A DNA stretch of 46,945 nucleotides from Marinilabiliales bacterium (GCA_002869435.1 PKSX01000171.1:1-46945), one strand, 5' to 3'. Positions 1 through 9,180 are shown, counted from the stretch's first letter. Made by a program: numbers and translations. Notes: generated from the letters alone by a model not told the origin.

Positions 1-628
1 ATCCAGATTGACCAGTTGCAAGATCTAGTAGGCCTTCACCTGTCACAAGTAATGGTAATCTTGGATTTGTACCCTGTGTAAACAAATGCCTGTATGATAA
101 ACCATCACCAATATAAAACGATTCTTCTACAATATTTACCATTTCTATTGCAAATACCTTAATATCATACTCAGCTGTATCAGCCATGGCTGTTCCGTCT
201 GTGGATCCAGTTATTTGAAGGGTTATTGACTGTGAAACAATATCGCCGGTTCCCAGTGTATTTCTTCGTACCATTACGCCGGTATTGTGATTACCAGGGT
301 TTCCCATACGATCAAGCGTGGTAATGGGAGTAGCGTATGTAATTTCAGGACCGAAACTATGCTGGCCCATTGTGGTGCTTAACAAAGCATGATGCCAGGG
401 ACCGCCGGCTTCACATTCACGAAATTTTACAAAAATCCAGACTGCATCATGGTTTCTTGGAATTCCATTCACATACCATGAGTTATCCCATGAGACCTGA
501 AATTCTACCTGATCCCGCGAAGCACCAACCCTGTTGACGTTATTCACAACAACATTGTTAGCCGATGAGATAATGGAAAAAACCAGGAAACTGAGAAAAA
601 GAAAAGAGTGTAAACCTACTTTATTCAT
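1..628 (-). CDS. Secreted SUMF1/EgtB/PvdO (formylglycine-generating enzyme)-like protein, N-terminal part
   Basis: The gene runs off the left edge, so only about 209 N-terminal residues are visible, from an ATG at 626-628. The protein opens with a signal peptide (MNKVGLHSFLFLSFLVFSII, then SSA-N). Next comes a beta-rich segment with the words NNVVVNNVNRVG, QVEFQVSWDNSW and DAVWIFVKFRE, then PWHHALL. This opening is one I associate with Bacteroidota secreted proteins whose C-terminal half is a formylglycine-generating-enzyme/sulfatase-modifying-factor fold. That catalytic half would lie outside the window, so the enzymatic call rests on the N-terminal signature alone. No clean TAnnTTTG element was found upstream. 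It could instead be another T9SS-exported surface protein sharing this N-terminal module. Confidence 0.6.
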   Translation of the reverse strand, partial: MNKVGLHSFLFLSFLVFSIISSANNVVVNNVNRVGASRDQVEFQVSWDNSWYVNGIPRNHDAVWIFVKFRECEAGGPWHHALLSTTMGQHSFGPEITYATPITTLDRMGNPGNHNTGVMVRRNTLGTGDIVSQSITLQITGSTDGTAMADTAEYDIKVFAIEMVNIVEESFYIGDGLSYRHLFTQGTNPRLPLLVTGEGLLDLATGQSG

Positions 629-836
629 GCGCTTAAAACAAGTAAAAACAAATTTGTCATGGTAAAGATAAGTAAATATATAAGGTATATCAAGTGTATT
701 CTGTATCAATTCATGAATAAAAACATAAAACGAGATATTTCCTAAAAGAGTAGATATCTCAAAACTACAAAGTGGTTAACAATGGCTTATTGAAACAATA
801 ATAATAATCTGGAATACAAAAGATTAATATATCGGG

Positions 837-2045
837 TTAGTTAACATCGGACTTTAAGAATTCTGAAGGAGTCAGTCCTGTAAATTTCTTAAATGAATTA
901 TTGAATGCAGAACGGGAATGAAAGCCCACCAGATTTGCTATCCCCTCAAAGCTAAGTTTCTTACTTTCAGGATCTTTTAAAAGTCTTTTTGCATCATCTA
1001 CCCTATACTGATTCACGAAATTATAGAAATTCACTCCTTCAATCTCGTTTATCACCTGGCTTATGTATTTATAGTTGGTATTTAATCTTACAGCTATATC
1101 ATTAATCGATAAGTTTGAGTCTCTGAAAATGTGTTCAGCCTCCATTATCTCTTTAATTTGCATTAGAAGATCAGCTTTATTCTGATCGGAGAGCGATGAA
1201 CCTGAATATTTATTGTCAGACTGACTTTTCTCTTCAATTGCTTTTATTACTTCTTCTGGTTTTTCGGCTTTTTGTGCTCTGGCCGATAATTCACCGGCTG
1301 TAAGTTTATGTAAGTATATATCTGATTGTTTTATTCCAAAAAATCCAAGAAAGTTAACAAATAGAATCATGATAAGGAAATAGTATCCTTTTGCGCCCTC
1401 AAAAACTCCCGTGAAATACACTATAGCATCAAACATGCTGAATATCACATAAATAAAAAGGAAGATCCACAACCAGTTTAGCGAAATATTTTCCTTATAC
1501 GAGAAATAGTGGCCAAGCCTGGATTTATGCTGAATCAGACTTAATATCATCATTGCCAGGTAAACCAAAAACTGAATATAGTAAATTGCAACGGCATAAA
1601 TCAACGCAGGTAAGCCTGTAAGAATCTGCAAAAAATCATTATACATAACTGTATCCGCAGGGGCATCAGGCGGAATTGTAATCTCGTAATTTCCGAAATA
1701 CGATATTACTGATGCGATAAGAAAAGTCACGGCCGGAATAAAATGCAAATAAACACGCCTGGATATTCTAAATTTTGGCGAGGTTAGCGCCTTTACATAT
1801 AAATAATAAAACGGGTTTAATGCAAGAAATAAGGGAACAACAAAAATGTTGGCCTCATGATCAATGCCCGCAGGAACTGTAATAAATGATGCATTTGCAA
1901 AGAAATACACACCAATCAGCACCATATATATACCCAGTATCCTGTGCGGTTTACTGAACACAGCATTATACGTAAACAACTGAATAGCAAACAATATCGG
2001 CTGAATCAGCAATACAAAATGTAAATATGTTGAGATCGATTCCAC
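837..2045 (-). CDS. AraC-family transcriptional regulator with seven-helix membrane domain
   Basis: This 402-residue protein has about seven hydrophobic helices over residues 1-245. A linker follows, then a C-terminal AraC-type double helix-turn-helix (about 300-400) with SINDIAVRLNTNYKYISQVI as the first helix pair and LSFEGIANLVGFHSRSAFNN as the second. The arrangement is that of Bacteroidota membrane-anchored AraC regulators, in which the membrane part is presumed to sense an unknown signal. The start is a GTG at 2043-2045; no in-frame ATG precedes the first membrane helix. It is transcribed divergently from the M16 peptidase gene 62 bp away, whose promoter region it could control. A second regulator of the same design lies at 43726-44895. 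Target genes are unknown. Confidence 0.85.
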   Translation of the reverse strand: MESISTYLHFVLLIQPILFAIQLFTYNAVFSKPHRILGIYMVLIGVYFFANASFITVPAGIDHEANIFVVPLFLALNPFYYLYVKALTSPKFRISRRVYLHFIPAVTFLIASVISYFGNYEITIPPDAPADTVMYNDFLQILTGLPALIYAVAIYYIQFLVYLAMMILSLIQHKSRLGHYFSYKENISLNWLWIFLFIYVIFSMFDAIVYFTGVFEGAKGYYFLIMILFVNFLGFFGIKQSDIYLHKLTAGELSARAQKAEKPEEVIKAIEEKSQSDNKYSGSSLSDQNKADLLMQIKEIMEAEHIFRDSNLSINDIAVRLNTNYKYISQVINEIEGVNFYNFVNQYRVDDAKRLLKDPESKKLSFEGIANLVGFHSRSAFNNSFKKFTGLTPSEFLKSDVN

Positions 2046-2094
2046 TTTTGCTCGTAAATTTGCATGTAAAAATAATACATTTTAATTAATGTAC

Positions 2095-2102
2095 TACATT
2101 TG
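2095..2102 (+). promoter_or_regulatory. Putative -7 element (TACATTTG) of the M16 peptidase operon
   Basis: TACATTTG matches the Bacteroidota -7 consensus TAnnTTTG and lies 5 nt before the ATG at 2108, implying a very short or absent 5' leader. A second match, TAAATTTG, lies at 2055-2062 and would give a normal leader. No good -33 TTTG is seen at the usual spacing for the nearer element, so which one is used is open. Confidence 0.45.
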
Positions 2103-2107
2103 AAATT

Positions 2108-3325
2108 ATGCCTGAATTTGACATAAATCATAGCGGGATACCGGTTATCTATACCCGGTCGAATACTGATATCGCTCATTTCATCTTGCATTTCCCTGTA
2201 GGCTCCAGAGATGAGAAGCCCGATCATTTTGGGTTGATGCATTTGCTCGAACATATGCTTTTTAAAGGAACATTGAATAAAAACTATTTCGAGCTTATCA
2301 ATTCAATTGAAAACTTTGGTGCCGATATTAATGCTTATACCACAAAAGAGAATCTGGTCATCTTTGTTTCATTTCCAGATAGATTTCTGGAGAAAATCAC
2401 TCCACTTCTTGCAGAAATTGTTTACGAATCGGTTTTCCCGGAAAATGAACTAAAAAAAGAAAAGAACGTAATCGCCGACGAGATCAGAGCTTACCGCGAT
2501 AGTGCCGCTGATTTTATGTACGATAATTTTGAGGTAAAATTCTTCCGCAATCATGCCCTGGGACACGATATTCTGGGCAGCATCAAATCAATGTCGTCCA
2601 TATCTTCAGCTGATCTGAAAAATTGTATGTCTCAGCTTCAGAATCATCTGCATATCTCTGTTGTTAGCCCTCGTAAGCCAGTAGATATTTTCAATATTAT
2701 AAATCGGTATTTTCATTCGGAATACGCTGAGTTTAATCATGAATACCAAAAACCGGATTTCCGAAGTTTTAATAAAATCATTTTCGACGATGTGAGCCAA
2801 AGCCATTATATCTGTGGAAGCCTCTGCAGCTCTTATCATTCGGATGACCGTCAAGCACTTATGTTACTGGGATCTATATTAGGAGGCCAACACCTTAGTG
2901 CGAAACTTAATATGGAATTGCGCGAAAAACATGGTTTGGCCTACACTGTTGAAAGCTCTTTAAGCAGTTTCCGCGATTGTGGACTTCTGTATCATTACTT
3001 TACCTGCGATCATAAAAGATTACCAAAAGCCATTAAGCTTATGAATAATGTTTTTGCAACAATTATTGATCGTAAAATGAATGAGGATGAGCTGCACTCA
3101 GCAAAACGCATTCTAAAAAGCCAGCTCCAGCTCTATTTCGAATATCCACTCAACCGTGCACTATTTCATGCTAAATACTATCAGTATCACAAAAAAATAA
3201 TCTCCACCAAAGATTGGGTGCAAAGTTTTGATATAATTGATGCTGAAACCATTCAAAAATTATCTGAACAACACCTGGCTTCTGTCTCGCTATCCAGTTT
3301 ATACATGAAAAAGAATACCAAATGA
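2108..3325 (+). CDS. M16-family zinc metallopeptidase (insulinase/pitrilysin-like)
   Basis: This 405-residue cytoplasmic-looking protein has no signal peptide. The inverted zinc motif HxxEH is present as H45-L-L-E48-H49 in GLMHLLEHMLFKG. The third ligand is probably E125, 76 residues later in KNVIADEIRAYRD, the spacing usual for M16 enzymes. The length fits a two-domain M16B subunit of about 400-430 residues. The C-terminal half carries the R/Y-type region (GLAYTVESS) that completes the active site in this family. Its stop codon overlaps the ATG of the next gene (ATGA), so the two are probably translated together. The substrate is not predictable; M16B enzymes process or degrade peptides. Confidence 0.85.
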   Translation: MPEFDINHSGIPVIYTRSNTDIAHFILHFPVGSRDEKPDHFGLMHLLEHMLFKGTLNKNYFELINSIENFGADINAYTTKENLVIFVSFPDRFLEKITPLLAEIVYESVFPENELKKEKNVIADEIRAYRDSAADFMYDNFEVKFFRNHALGHDILGSIKSMSSISSADLKNCMSQLQNHLHISVVSPRKPVDIFNIINRYFHSEYAEFNHEYQKPDFRSFNKIIFDDVSQSHYICGSLCSSYHSDDRQALMLLGSILGGQHLSAKLNMELREKHGLAYTVESSLSSFRDCGLLYHYFTCDHKRLPKAIKLMNNVFATIIDRKMNEDELHSAKRILKSQLQLYFEYPLNRALFHAKYYQYHKKIISTKDWVQSFDIIDAETIQKLSEQHLASVSLSSLYMKKNTK

Positions 3326-3954
3326 AATACGAAAACGCAGAACAGTTTGCCATAGACAATAGTTCACCCGAAAGCGATGTGCTGGCAGAGATCAGACGCG
3401 ATACCTGGGTAAATGTCATGTACCCACAAATGCTCACCGATGAGCTTCAGGGTAATATCCTGCAGCAGATCTCGCTGATGAAAAAACCCGAACGCATTCT
3501 CGAAATCGGAGCATTTACAGGCTATTCGGCGGTATGTCTTTCAAAAGGTCTTACCGAAAACGGTATAATCGACAGTATAGAGATCAATGCCGAGCTGGAA
3601 ACCCGAATACTGAAAAACCTGAAAATGGCAGGAATCAGCGAAAAAGTTAATCTGCACCTTGGCAATTCACTGGAAATTATACCCGAACAGAAACATAACT
3701 ACGATTTGGTATATATGGATGCCGATAAATCACAATACCCGGCATATCTCAAATTACTATATCCAAAACTTAATGCCGGCGGCATTTTACTGGTCGATAA
3801 TGTACTCTGGGGAGGAAAAATGCTCAATATGGACGAGCAGAAAGACAAGGAAAGCAAAGGCATTGCCGAATTCCTGAATCTTGCACCCCAATTTCCATGG
3901 CAGCAATATGGCATCATTCCTATGGCTGATGGCTTGTGGATGGGAGTGAAATAG
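3322..3954 (+). CDS. Class I SAM-dependent O-methyltransferase (CCoAOMT/TrsM-like)
   Basis: This 210-residue protein has the O-methyltransferase family 3 pattern. SAM-binding motif I is ILEIGAFTGYSAVCLSKGL (about residues 59-77), an acidic residue follows in SIEINAELE, and the metal/SAM region is YDLVYMDADKSQYPAYL (about 127-143) followed by LVDNVLWGG. These DADK and DNVLW words are typical of cation-dependent small-molecule O-methyltransferases. It overlaps the upstream M16 gene by 4 nt, indicating translational coupling. The acceptor is unknown; catechol-type hydroxyls are common for the family. No terminator hairpin is obvious downstream. Confidence 0.88.
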   Translation: MKYENAEQFAIDNSSPESDVLAEIRRDTWVNVMYPQMLTDELQGNILQQISLMKKPERILEIGAFTGYSAVCLSKGLTENGIIDSIEINAELETRILKNLKMAGISEKVNLHLGNSLEIIPEQKHNYDLVYMDADKSQYPAYLKLLYPKLNAGGILLVDNVLWGGKMLNMDEQKDKESKGIAEFLNLAPQFPWQQYGIIPMADGLWMGVK

Positions 3955-4329
3955 CAGTGTGAGTGTGGGAGCGAAAATCTTGACTGCCATTCCATCAGAC
4001 AGAAAGCAAACCCCTTACCTCCCCCGCCTAAAATCTCATCAAATCCACAACACCGAAATTACAAAAAACTGACGAGAAAACCAAGAGTAAAAACGAAAAA
4101 TTCTGCACCAATCAGTGCTTCAGTCAGTGTATTCAGTGTTCTATTCTTCAGCAAAACCCCATAGGAACCACCAATCCTAATTAGCAAATTAAATAATTGG
4201 CAAATTAGCACATTAACCTCTTTCTTAAAAAATCGCCCATACCCCCCATTATTATTATAGTTTAATTTTTCTTAGCAAATATTTAATCCATTAATAAAGA
4301 TTTTCATTGATTTTGGTAAATTATTTTCG
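3955..4329. other. Gene-free spacer upstream of the glycogen operon
   Basis: About 375 bp without a credible gene. It holds the word CAGTG three times within 26 bp (4113, 4125, 4134), an ATTAGCA-type repeat block at 4179-4216, and an AT-rich stretch leading to the operon promoter. I see no RNA gene and no clear hairpin. Confidence 0.5.
4179..4216. repeat. AATTAGCAxATTA-type intergenic repeat block
   Basis: Degenerate repeats of the words AATTAGCAAATTA, ATTGGCAAATTA and ATTAGCACATTAA. The 15-mer AAATTAGCACATTAA (4202-4216) recurs exactly at 20844-20858, again upstream of an operon promoter. Confidence 0.6.
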
Positions 4330-4337
4330 TACTTTTG
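4330..4337 (+). promoter_or_regulatory. Putative -7 element (TACTTTTG) of the glycogen operon
   Basis: TACTTTTG fits TAnnTTTG; a TTG at 4307-4309 lies 20 nt upstream as a possible -33 element. The in-frame TTG at 4335, the longest possible start for the next gene, lies inside this element, which argues for the ATG at 4377. Confidence 0.6.
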
Positions 4338-4376
4338 CATGCCTTATCCATTATTAAATCAGGAAAACAGTATTCT

Positions 4377-6317
4377 ATGAGCTATATAAGATTTGACAAA
4401 AATCAACTGGTGAATCTGGAATATGCACTCAGCAAGGAACTTATACGTTCCAATCAGCACGGTGCCTATTCCTCCACCACAATAATCGGCTGTAATACAC
4501 GCAAATACCACGGCCTGCTGGTTTGCCCGCAGGAAGCCATTGACGAAGAATTACACGTTCTGCTCTCATCCGTTGATGAAACCATTATTCAGCACGATGC
4601 GGAGTTCAATCTGGCTTTGCACCGATATCCCGATACCTGGTCTCCCAAAGGCCACAAATACATCATTGACTTTGAAGCGGAGCCCATTCCGGCCATCTAT
4701 TACCGTGTGGGCGGCGTTCACCTTAAAAAAGAATTGCTCCTGGGTAGCGACCACCGTGTGCTCATTCGCTATACATTACTCAATGCAAACAGTCCGACAC
4801 GCATCAGACTGAAACCTTTCCTAGCCTACCGTAGCCGGCATAAGCTAAGTAAAGCAAATGTCTTCGTTGAAAACAAATACATACCTATCCATGGCGGAAT
4901 TAAAACCCGAATGTATCAGGGTTATTCCTATCTGAATTTCCAATTCTCACGCGATGCGCAATACGTGCACGTACCAGACTGGTATTATAATATAGAATAC
5001 CCTAAAGACATTGATCGTGGCTATGAAGCACATGAAGATCTCTATTGCCCCGGATATTTCGAAATTGATCTCATTAAAGGTACCTCAGTAGTATTATCGG
5101 CAGGAATCAGTGAAACCAATCCGAAAAATCTGGCACGTCTCTTTACACAGGAAGTTTCAAAACGCACACCTCGTAACAATTTCGAAAACTGTCTCGACAA
5201 TTCTGCCGGTCAGTTTATAGTGCAAAAAGATGATAAGATTGAGATCACAGCAGGATTCCCATGGTTTGGTCGCTGGGGGCGCGACACCCTGATTGCACTT
5301 CCCGGCCTAACACTCAGCAGAGGTAAAATATCGATGTGCAAAGCAGCCATCGATACACTAATTAATGATATGCGCGGGCCACTCATGCCCAATGTAGGTC
5401 ATGGTGAAGCCGCTGCATTCAATTCCATCGATGCACCGCTATGGCTCTTCTGGACCCTGCAGCAATACCAAAAATACGCTTCTGTTTCCAAATCGAAGCT
5501 TTGGGAAGAATATGGCCCTGTTTTAAAACTTATTCTTAGCGGACTCAGCAGTGAGAAAGTGCAAGGCATAAAAATGCTTGATAACGGATTGCTATACGCA
5601 AATATTCCCGGCAAGGCCCTCACATGGATGGATGCAATAGTGGATGGAAAACCAGTTACCCAGAGATCCGGACTTCCGGTTGAGATCAACGCTTTATGGT
5701 ATAATGCCATCATGTTCTCGCTCGAAATGGCCTCGCTGAGTAATGATCACAGTTTTGTTAGTCGTTGGCTTCCAATTGCTGAAATTATACCTGCTTCATT
5801 CAAAGCAACTTTCTGGAGTAAAGATCAGGGTTATCTTGCAGATGTAGTGGACGGTGAAAACAAAGACTTTAGCGTTCGACCAAATATGGTTTTTGCCACT
5901 TCTCTTCCCTACAGTCCTGTCAGTGAAAAAATCAGACAATTGATCCTTGAGAAAATTAAGCAGGAATTACTCACACCCAGAGGCCTGAGAACACTCAGTC
6001 CGAAAAATCCGGCATATAAAGGCCATTACGAAGGACTGATCAAAGATCGAGATCGTGCTTACCACCAGGGAACTGTGTGGCCATGGCTTTTGGGACATTT
6101 TGCCGAAGGCTGGCTTAAGATTCATGGTCGCGCCGGCGTTTCATTTATCAAAGACCTGTATTACGGATTTGAAGAATGTATGTACGATCACGGTATCGGC
6201 TCTATAAGTGAAGTCTATAGCGGAGACCCTCCTCACCAACCCGGTGGTGCAATTTCACAGGCATGGAGCGTTTCTGAAGTAATACGCATTAAAGATTTAA
6301 TTAATCAAACAATATAA
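4377..6317 (+). CDS. Glycogen debranching enzyme, amylo-alpha-1,6-glucosidase (GH133)
   Basis: From ATG 4377 the protein has 646 residues. The N-terminal GDE_N-type beta domain (about 10-240, with GCNTRKYHGLLV near the start) precedes an (alpha/alpha)6 GDE_C domain. The GDE_C hallmark FPWFGRWGRDTLIALPGL sits near residues 293-311. By analogy with eukaryotic debranching enzyme glucosidase domains, the likely catalytic acids are D419 in TWMDA and E612 in ISEVYSGD; that assignment is inferred. The enzyme would hydrolyse alpha-1,6 branch stubs of glycogen in the cytoplasm. It opens a tight operon, only 11 nt before the GT4 gene. The alternative upstream TTG start lies inside the promoter and is rejected. 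Confidence 0.9.
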   Translation: MSYIRFDKNQLVNLEYALSKELIRSNQHGAYSSTTIIGCNTRKYHGLLVCPQEAIDEELHVLLSSVDETIIQHDAEFNLALHRYPDTWSPKGHKYIIDFEAEPIPAIYYRVGGVHLKKELLLGSDHRVLIRYTLLNANSPTRIRLKPFLAYRSRHKLSKANVFVENKYIPIHGGIKTRMYQGYSYLNFQFSRDAQYVHVPDWYYNIEYPKDIDRGYEAHEDLYCPGYFEIDLIKGTSVVLSAGISETNPKNLARLFTQEVSKRTPRNNFENCLDNSAGQFIVQKDDKIEITAGFPWFGRWGRDTLIALPGLTLSRGKISMCKAAIDTLINDMRGPLMPNVGHGEAAAFNSIDAPLWLFWTLQQYQKYASVSKSKLWEEYGPVLKLILSGLSSEKVQGIKMLDNGLLYANIPGKALTWMDAIVDGKPVTQRSGLPVEINALWYNAIMFSLEMASLSNDHSFVSRWLPIAEIIPASFKATFWSKDQGYLADVVDGENKDFSVRPNMVFATSLPYSPVSEKIRQLILEKIKQELLTPRGLRTLSPKNPAYKGHYEGLIKDRDRAYHQGTVWPWLLGHFAEGWLKIHGRAGVSFIKDLYYGFEECMYDHGIGSISEVYSGDPPHQPGGAISQAWSVSEVIRIKDLINQTI

Positions 6318-6322
6318 GGGGA
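6317..6322 (+). promoter_or_regulatory. Shine-Dalgarno-like site AGGGGA before the GT4 gene
   Basis: AGGGGA lies 6 nt before the ATG at 6329 and begins within the stop codon of the debranching enzyme gene. Clear Shine-Dalgarno sequences are uncommon in Bacteroidota, so this one supports the chosen start and coupled translation. Confidence 0.6.
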
Positions 6323-6328
6323 TTCAGT

Positions 6329-7606
6329 ATGAGAGTTTTAATGTTTGGTTGGGAGTTCCCCCCGCATATAACAGGTGGTCTCGGCACTGCGTGTTTTGGC
6401 CTTTCAAGGTCACTTGCACGTTTGGGCACAGATCTTCTGTTTGTGGTTCCCAGGGCCTATGGCGATGAAGATCAGAGTTCAGTGAACCTGATCAATGCGT
6501 CAGATGTGACCGTAGATCTGGAACAATCGGAACTAACGGAATTCTGGAAGCGCATTCAGTATATGTCTGTTGCTTCACATATTATTCCGTATGTAGGACC
6601 CGATGAGTATAGTAAAATTCATTTTGAGGAACTTAAAAATGAATTTCAGAATAACTCAATTTTTTCCCATAAATACACCTTTTCTGGAAAATATGGTAAA
6701 AACCTGCTATTTGAAGTATCTCGCTATGCATTGATTGCCAGTGGAATTGCAGCCTCAAATCATTTCGATCTGATTCATGCCCACGACTGGCTTACGTATC
6801 CCGCCGGAATTGCCGCCAAAGAGGTAAGTGGAAAGCCACTGGTAATTCATGTTCATGCAACCGAGTTCGACCGCTCGGGAGAAAATATCAACAAGGATGT
6901 TTTCGATATCGAGAAACGGGGTATGGAAGCAGCCGACCAGGTTATTACTGTTTCCAATCTCACACGCAATATCGTCATTACCAAATATGGTATTGATCCG
7001 TCAAAGGTCACTACTGTTTACAATGGCGCCGATGCTTTTCAGGCTCAGGAAATACCTGAAATTGACCGCCCTTTCCCTGAAAAAGTGGTAACTTTCCTCG
7101 GAAGAATTACTTTTCAGAAAGGCCCCGATTATTTTGTTGAAGCCGCACGAAAAGTGCTTGACAAAGATCCTAATGTTCGCTTTGTAATGGCCGGCTCAGG
7201 TGATATGCTTCCCAGAATTGTAAAAATGGTGGCCAAATACCGCATGGGTGACCGTTTTCACTTTACAGGCTTTCTGAAAGGTGGCGATGTAGACAAAATG
7301 TTTGCCTACAGCGATGTGTATGTAATGCCCAGCGTTTCGGAACCATTTGGCATTTCACCACTCGAAGCCATGCGTAGCAATGTTCCGGTTGTTATCTCAC
7401 ATCAATCGGGTGTGTCCGAAGTTCTGGTTCATGCATTGAAAGTCGATTTCTGGGATATCGACGCCATGGCCGATTCTATTTATGGATTGCTGCATTATAA
7501 TGGTATTTCCAAAATGTTTAAAAAACACGGCCGCGATGAAGTGGAACAGCTGAAGTGGGACAACGCTGCCGCAAACTGTATCGACGTGTATAAAAAAGTA
7601 TTATAA
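6329..7606 (+). CDS. GT4-family glycosyltransferase, probable glycogen/alpha-glucan synthase
   Basis: This 425-residue GT-B fold enzyme starts with the synthase-like loop FGWEFPPHITGGLGTACFGL. Its nucleotide-sugar-binding domain holds FLGRITFQKGPDYFVEAA and the retaining-GT motif E-x7-E as E338-PFGISPL-E346. Families of this type transfer glucose from a nucleotide donor onto alpha-1,4-glucan and are often encoded beside GH57 enzymes, as here. The donor (UDP- or ADP-glucose) cannot be read from sequence. The operon also encodes a separate GT3 synthase domain, so this enzyme may have another role, such as priming or making maltose-1-phosphate or short glucans. The gaps to the neighbours are 11 nt on both sides, each with a Shine-Dalgarno-like site. 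Confidence 0.82.
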   Translation: MRVLMFGWEFPPHITGGLGTACFGLSRSLARLGTDLLFVVPRAYGDEDQSSVNLINASDVTVDLEQSELTEFWKRIQYMSVASHIIPYVGPDEYSKIHFEELKNEFQNNSIFSHKYTFSGKYGKNLLFEVSRYALIASGIAASNHFDLIHAHDWLTYPAGIAAKEVSGKPLVIHVHATEFDRSGENINKDVFDIEKRGMEAADQVITVSNLTRNIVITKYGIDPSKVTTVYNGADAFQAQEIPEIDRPFPEKVVTFLGRITFQKGPDYFVEAARKVLDKDPNVRFVMAGSGDMLPRIVKMVAKYRMGDRFHFTGFLKGGDVDKMFAYSDVYVMPSVSEPFGISPLEAMRSNVPVVISHQSGVSEVLVHALKVDFWDIDAMADSIYGLLHYNGISKMFKKHGRDEVEQLKWDNAAANCIDVYKKVL

Positions 7607-7610
7607 GGAG
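7605..7610 (+). promoter_or_regulatory. Shine-Dalgarno site AAGGAG before the GH57 gene
   Basis: AAGGAG overlaps the TAA stop of the GT4 gene and sits 7 nt before ATG 7618. The layout parallels the site at 6317-6322 and indicates coupled translation. Confidence 0.65.
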
Positions 7611-7617
7611 TTCACAT

Positions 7618-9180
7618 ATGAAATCAATTTGCTTCTATTTTCAGGTTCATCAACCCTATCGTTTGCGCAATTACCGCTTTTTCGAGATTGGGAAAGATCA
7701 TTATTATTTTGATGATTACCAAAACAGATATATCATGCAGAGAGTTGCACAAAAATGCTATCTGCCTATGAATAATCTTTTGCTCGATCTGATTAATGAA
7801 TACGGGCAGCGTTTTAAAATCAGCTTTTCCATATCAGGAGTCGCACTTGAGCAGTTTCGCGATTATGCGCCGGAAGTACTTGACAGCTTTCGCCGTCTGG
7901 CTGAAACAGGTTCTGTGGAGTTTCTGGCCGAAACCTATTCGCACTCTCTTGCAGCTCTTCGCAGCAAAGAGGAATTTGCTGAACAAATTGCCAAACAACA
8001 ACAATTGCTGAAGGAACTGGTGGGCTATGAATCGAAAACATTCAGAAATACTGAGCTGATATATTCTGACGAAATTGGGGCTATGGTTTACGACCTGGGG
8101 TTTGAGACCATGCTCACAGAAGGTGCTAAGCATATTCTGGGTTGGAGAAGCCCGAATTACATGTATACCAATGCTATTAACCCGAAAATGAAGCTTTTGC
8201 TAAAAAACTTCAGACTTAGCGATGATATTGCATTTAGATTCTCGCAGCAATCATGGGATGGGTTCCCGCTTACTGCCGAAAAATATGTAGATTGGCTTAA
8301 TTCAGCTGACTATAGAGAAGAAGTTATACACCTGTTCATGGATTACGAAACCTTTGGGGAACACCAATGGCAGGAAACCGGAATTTTCGAATTTATGCGT
8401 GCATTGCCTCAAAGAGTGTTTTCAAACAGTCAGTTTACATTTAATACTCCTTCTGACTTGTCTGAACAATTGCAACCCGTATCAGCAATTCATGTTCCCC
8501 ACCCCATTTCATGGGCAGATGAAGAAAGGGATCTTACAGCATGGCTGGGCAACGATCTTCAGGATGACGCTTTTGATGCATTATACGAACTGGAAGGCGC
8601 AGTGAAGCAAATTAACGATTACTATATTACTGAAGATTGGCTTAAACTGCAAACCTCCGACCACTTCTATTATATGTGCACCAAATGGTTCAGTGATGGA
8701 GATGTGCATAAATATTTCAATCCCTACGGAACTCCCTACGATGCTTATATCAACTTCATGAATGTTTTAAGTGATTTTCGACTCAGGGTAAAAGATGCTC
8801 TTCCATCAAACGGTAAATTGGAAGCGGAGATTTCAGAAATGCAGCAAGAAAGAGAACTTAGCTCCGTTCAAACAATAAAGGAACCTGTGGTAGCAAAGAA
8901 ACCTTCACACAAAAAGAAAAGCACTAAAAAGACACAAAAACCGATAAACAAGCCCAATGTACTCACTGTACGTAAAGTGCTTACTATTCTTACCTCTGAA
9001 GAGATTTGGACTTTATATGCCGGTGTGAATAAAACCGAGCGACAGAAAATTGAAAAATACATCGGAAAGAAAAAATGGAAAGAAATGATCGTTCTGAAGG
9101 AGTCAGGTGTCAAACCTACTGCTGATGAGAAACAAGCCATTAAAAAGAAATACAAGGAACTATTAATGCAACATGCATAA
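7618..9180 (+). CDS. GH57 alpha-amylase/glucanotransferase-like enzyme with Lys-rich C-terminal extension
   Basis: The 520-residue protein has a GH57 (beta/alpha)7 catalytic domain over about residues 1-410. GH57 motif 1 is VHQPYR near the N-terminus. The probable nucleophile is E146 in FRNTELIYSDE and the probable acid/base is D242 in LFMDYETFGEHQW. The family cleaves or transfers alpha-1,4-glucans; hydrolase and transferase members cannot be separated by eye. After the catalytic domain comes a Lys/Pro-rich linker (about 422-447, with KKPSHKKKSTKK) and a helical basic tail (about 448-520). That tail is not part of the standard GH57 fold and may bind an anionic partner or a second protein. 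There is no signal peptide, so it acts in the cytoplasm on stored glycogen. Confidence 0.85.
   Translation: MKSICFYFQVHQPYRLRNYRFFEIGKDHYYFDDYQNRYIMQRVAQKCYLPMNNLLLDLINEYGQRFKISFSISGVALEQFRDYAPEVLDSFRRLAETGSVEFLAETYSHSLAALRSKEEFAEQIAKQQQLLKELVGYESKTFRNTELIYSDEIGAMVYDLGFETMLTEGAKHILGWRSPNYMYTNAINPKMKLLLKNFRLSDDIAFRFSQQSWDGFPLTAEKYVDWLNSADYREEVIHLFMDYETFGEHQWQETGIFEFMRALPQRVFSNSQFTFNTPSDLSEQLQPVSAIHVPHPISWADEERDLTAWLGNDLQDDAFDALYELEGAVKQINDYYITEDWLKLQTSDHFYYMCTKWFSDGDVHKYFNPYGTPYDAYINFMNVLSDFRLRVKDALPSNGKLEAEISEMQQERELSSVQTIKEPVVAKKPSHKKKSTKKTQKPINKPNVLTVRKVLTILTSEEIWTLYAGVNKTERQKIEKYIGKKKWKEMIVLKESGVKPTADEKQAIKKKYKELLMQHA

Noticed and set aside
732..760. A 7-bp inverted repeat GAGATAT/ATATCTC between the AraC gene and the secreted protein gene.
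   Set aside because: AT-rich, short and with a 15-nt loop; not distinguishable from chance.
4339..4380. A 13-codon frame whose TGA overlaps the debranching enzyme ATG, like a leader peptide.
   Set aside because: Its ATG lies only 2 nt after the -7 element, so it would be at or before the transcription start.
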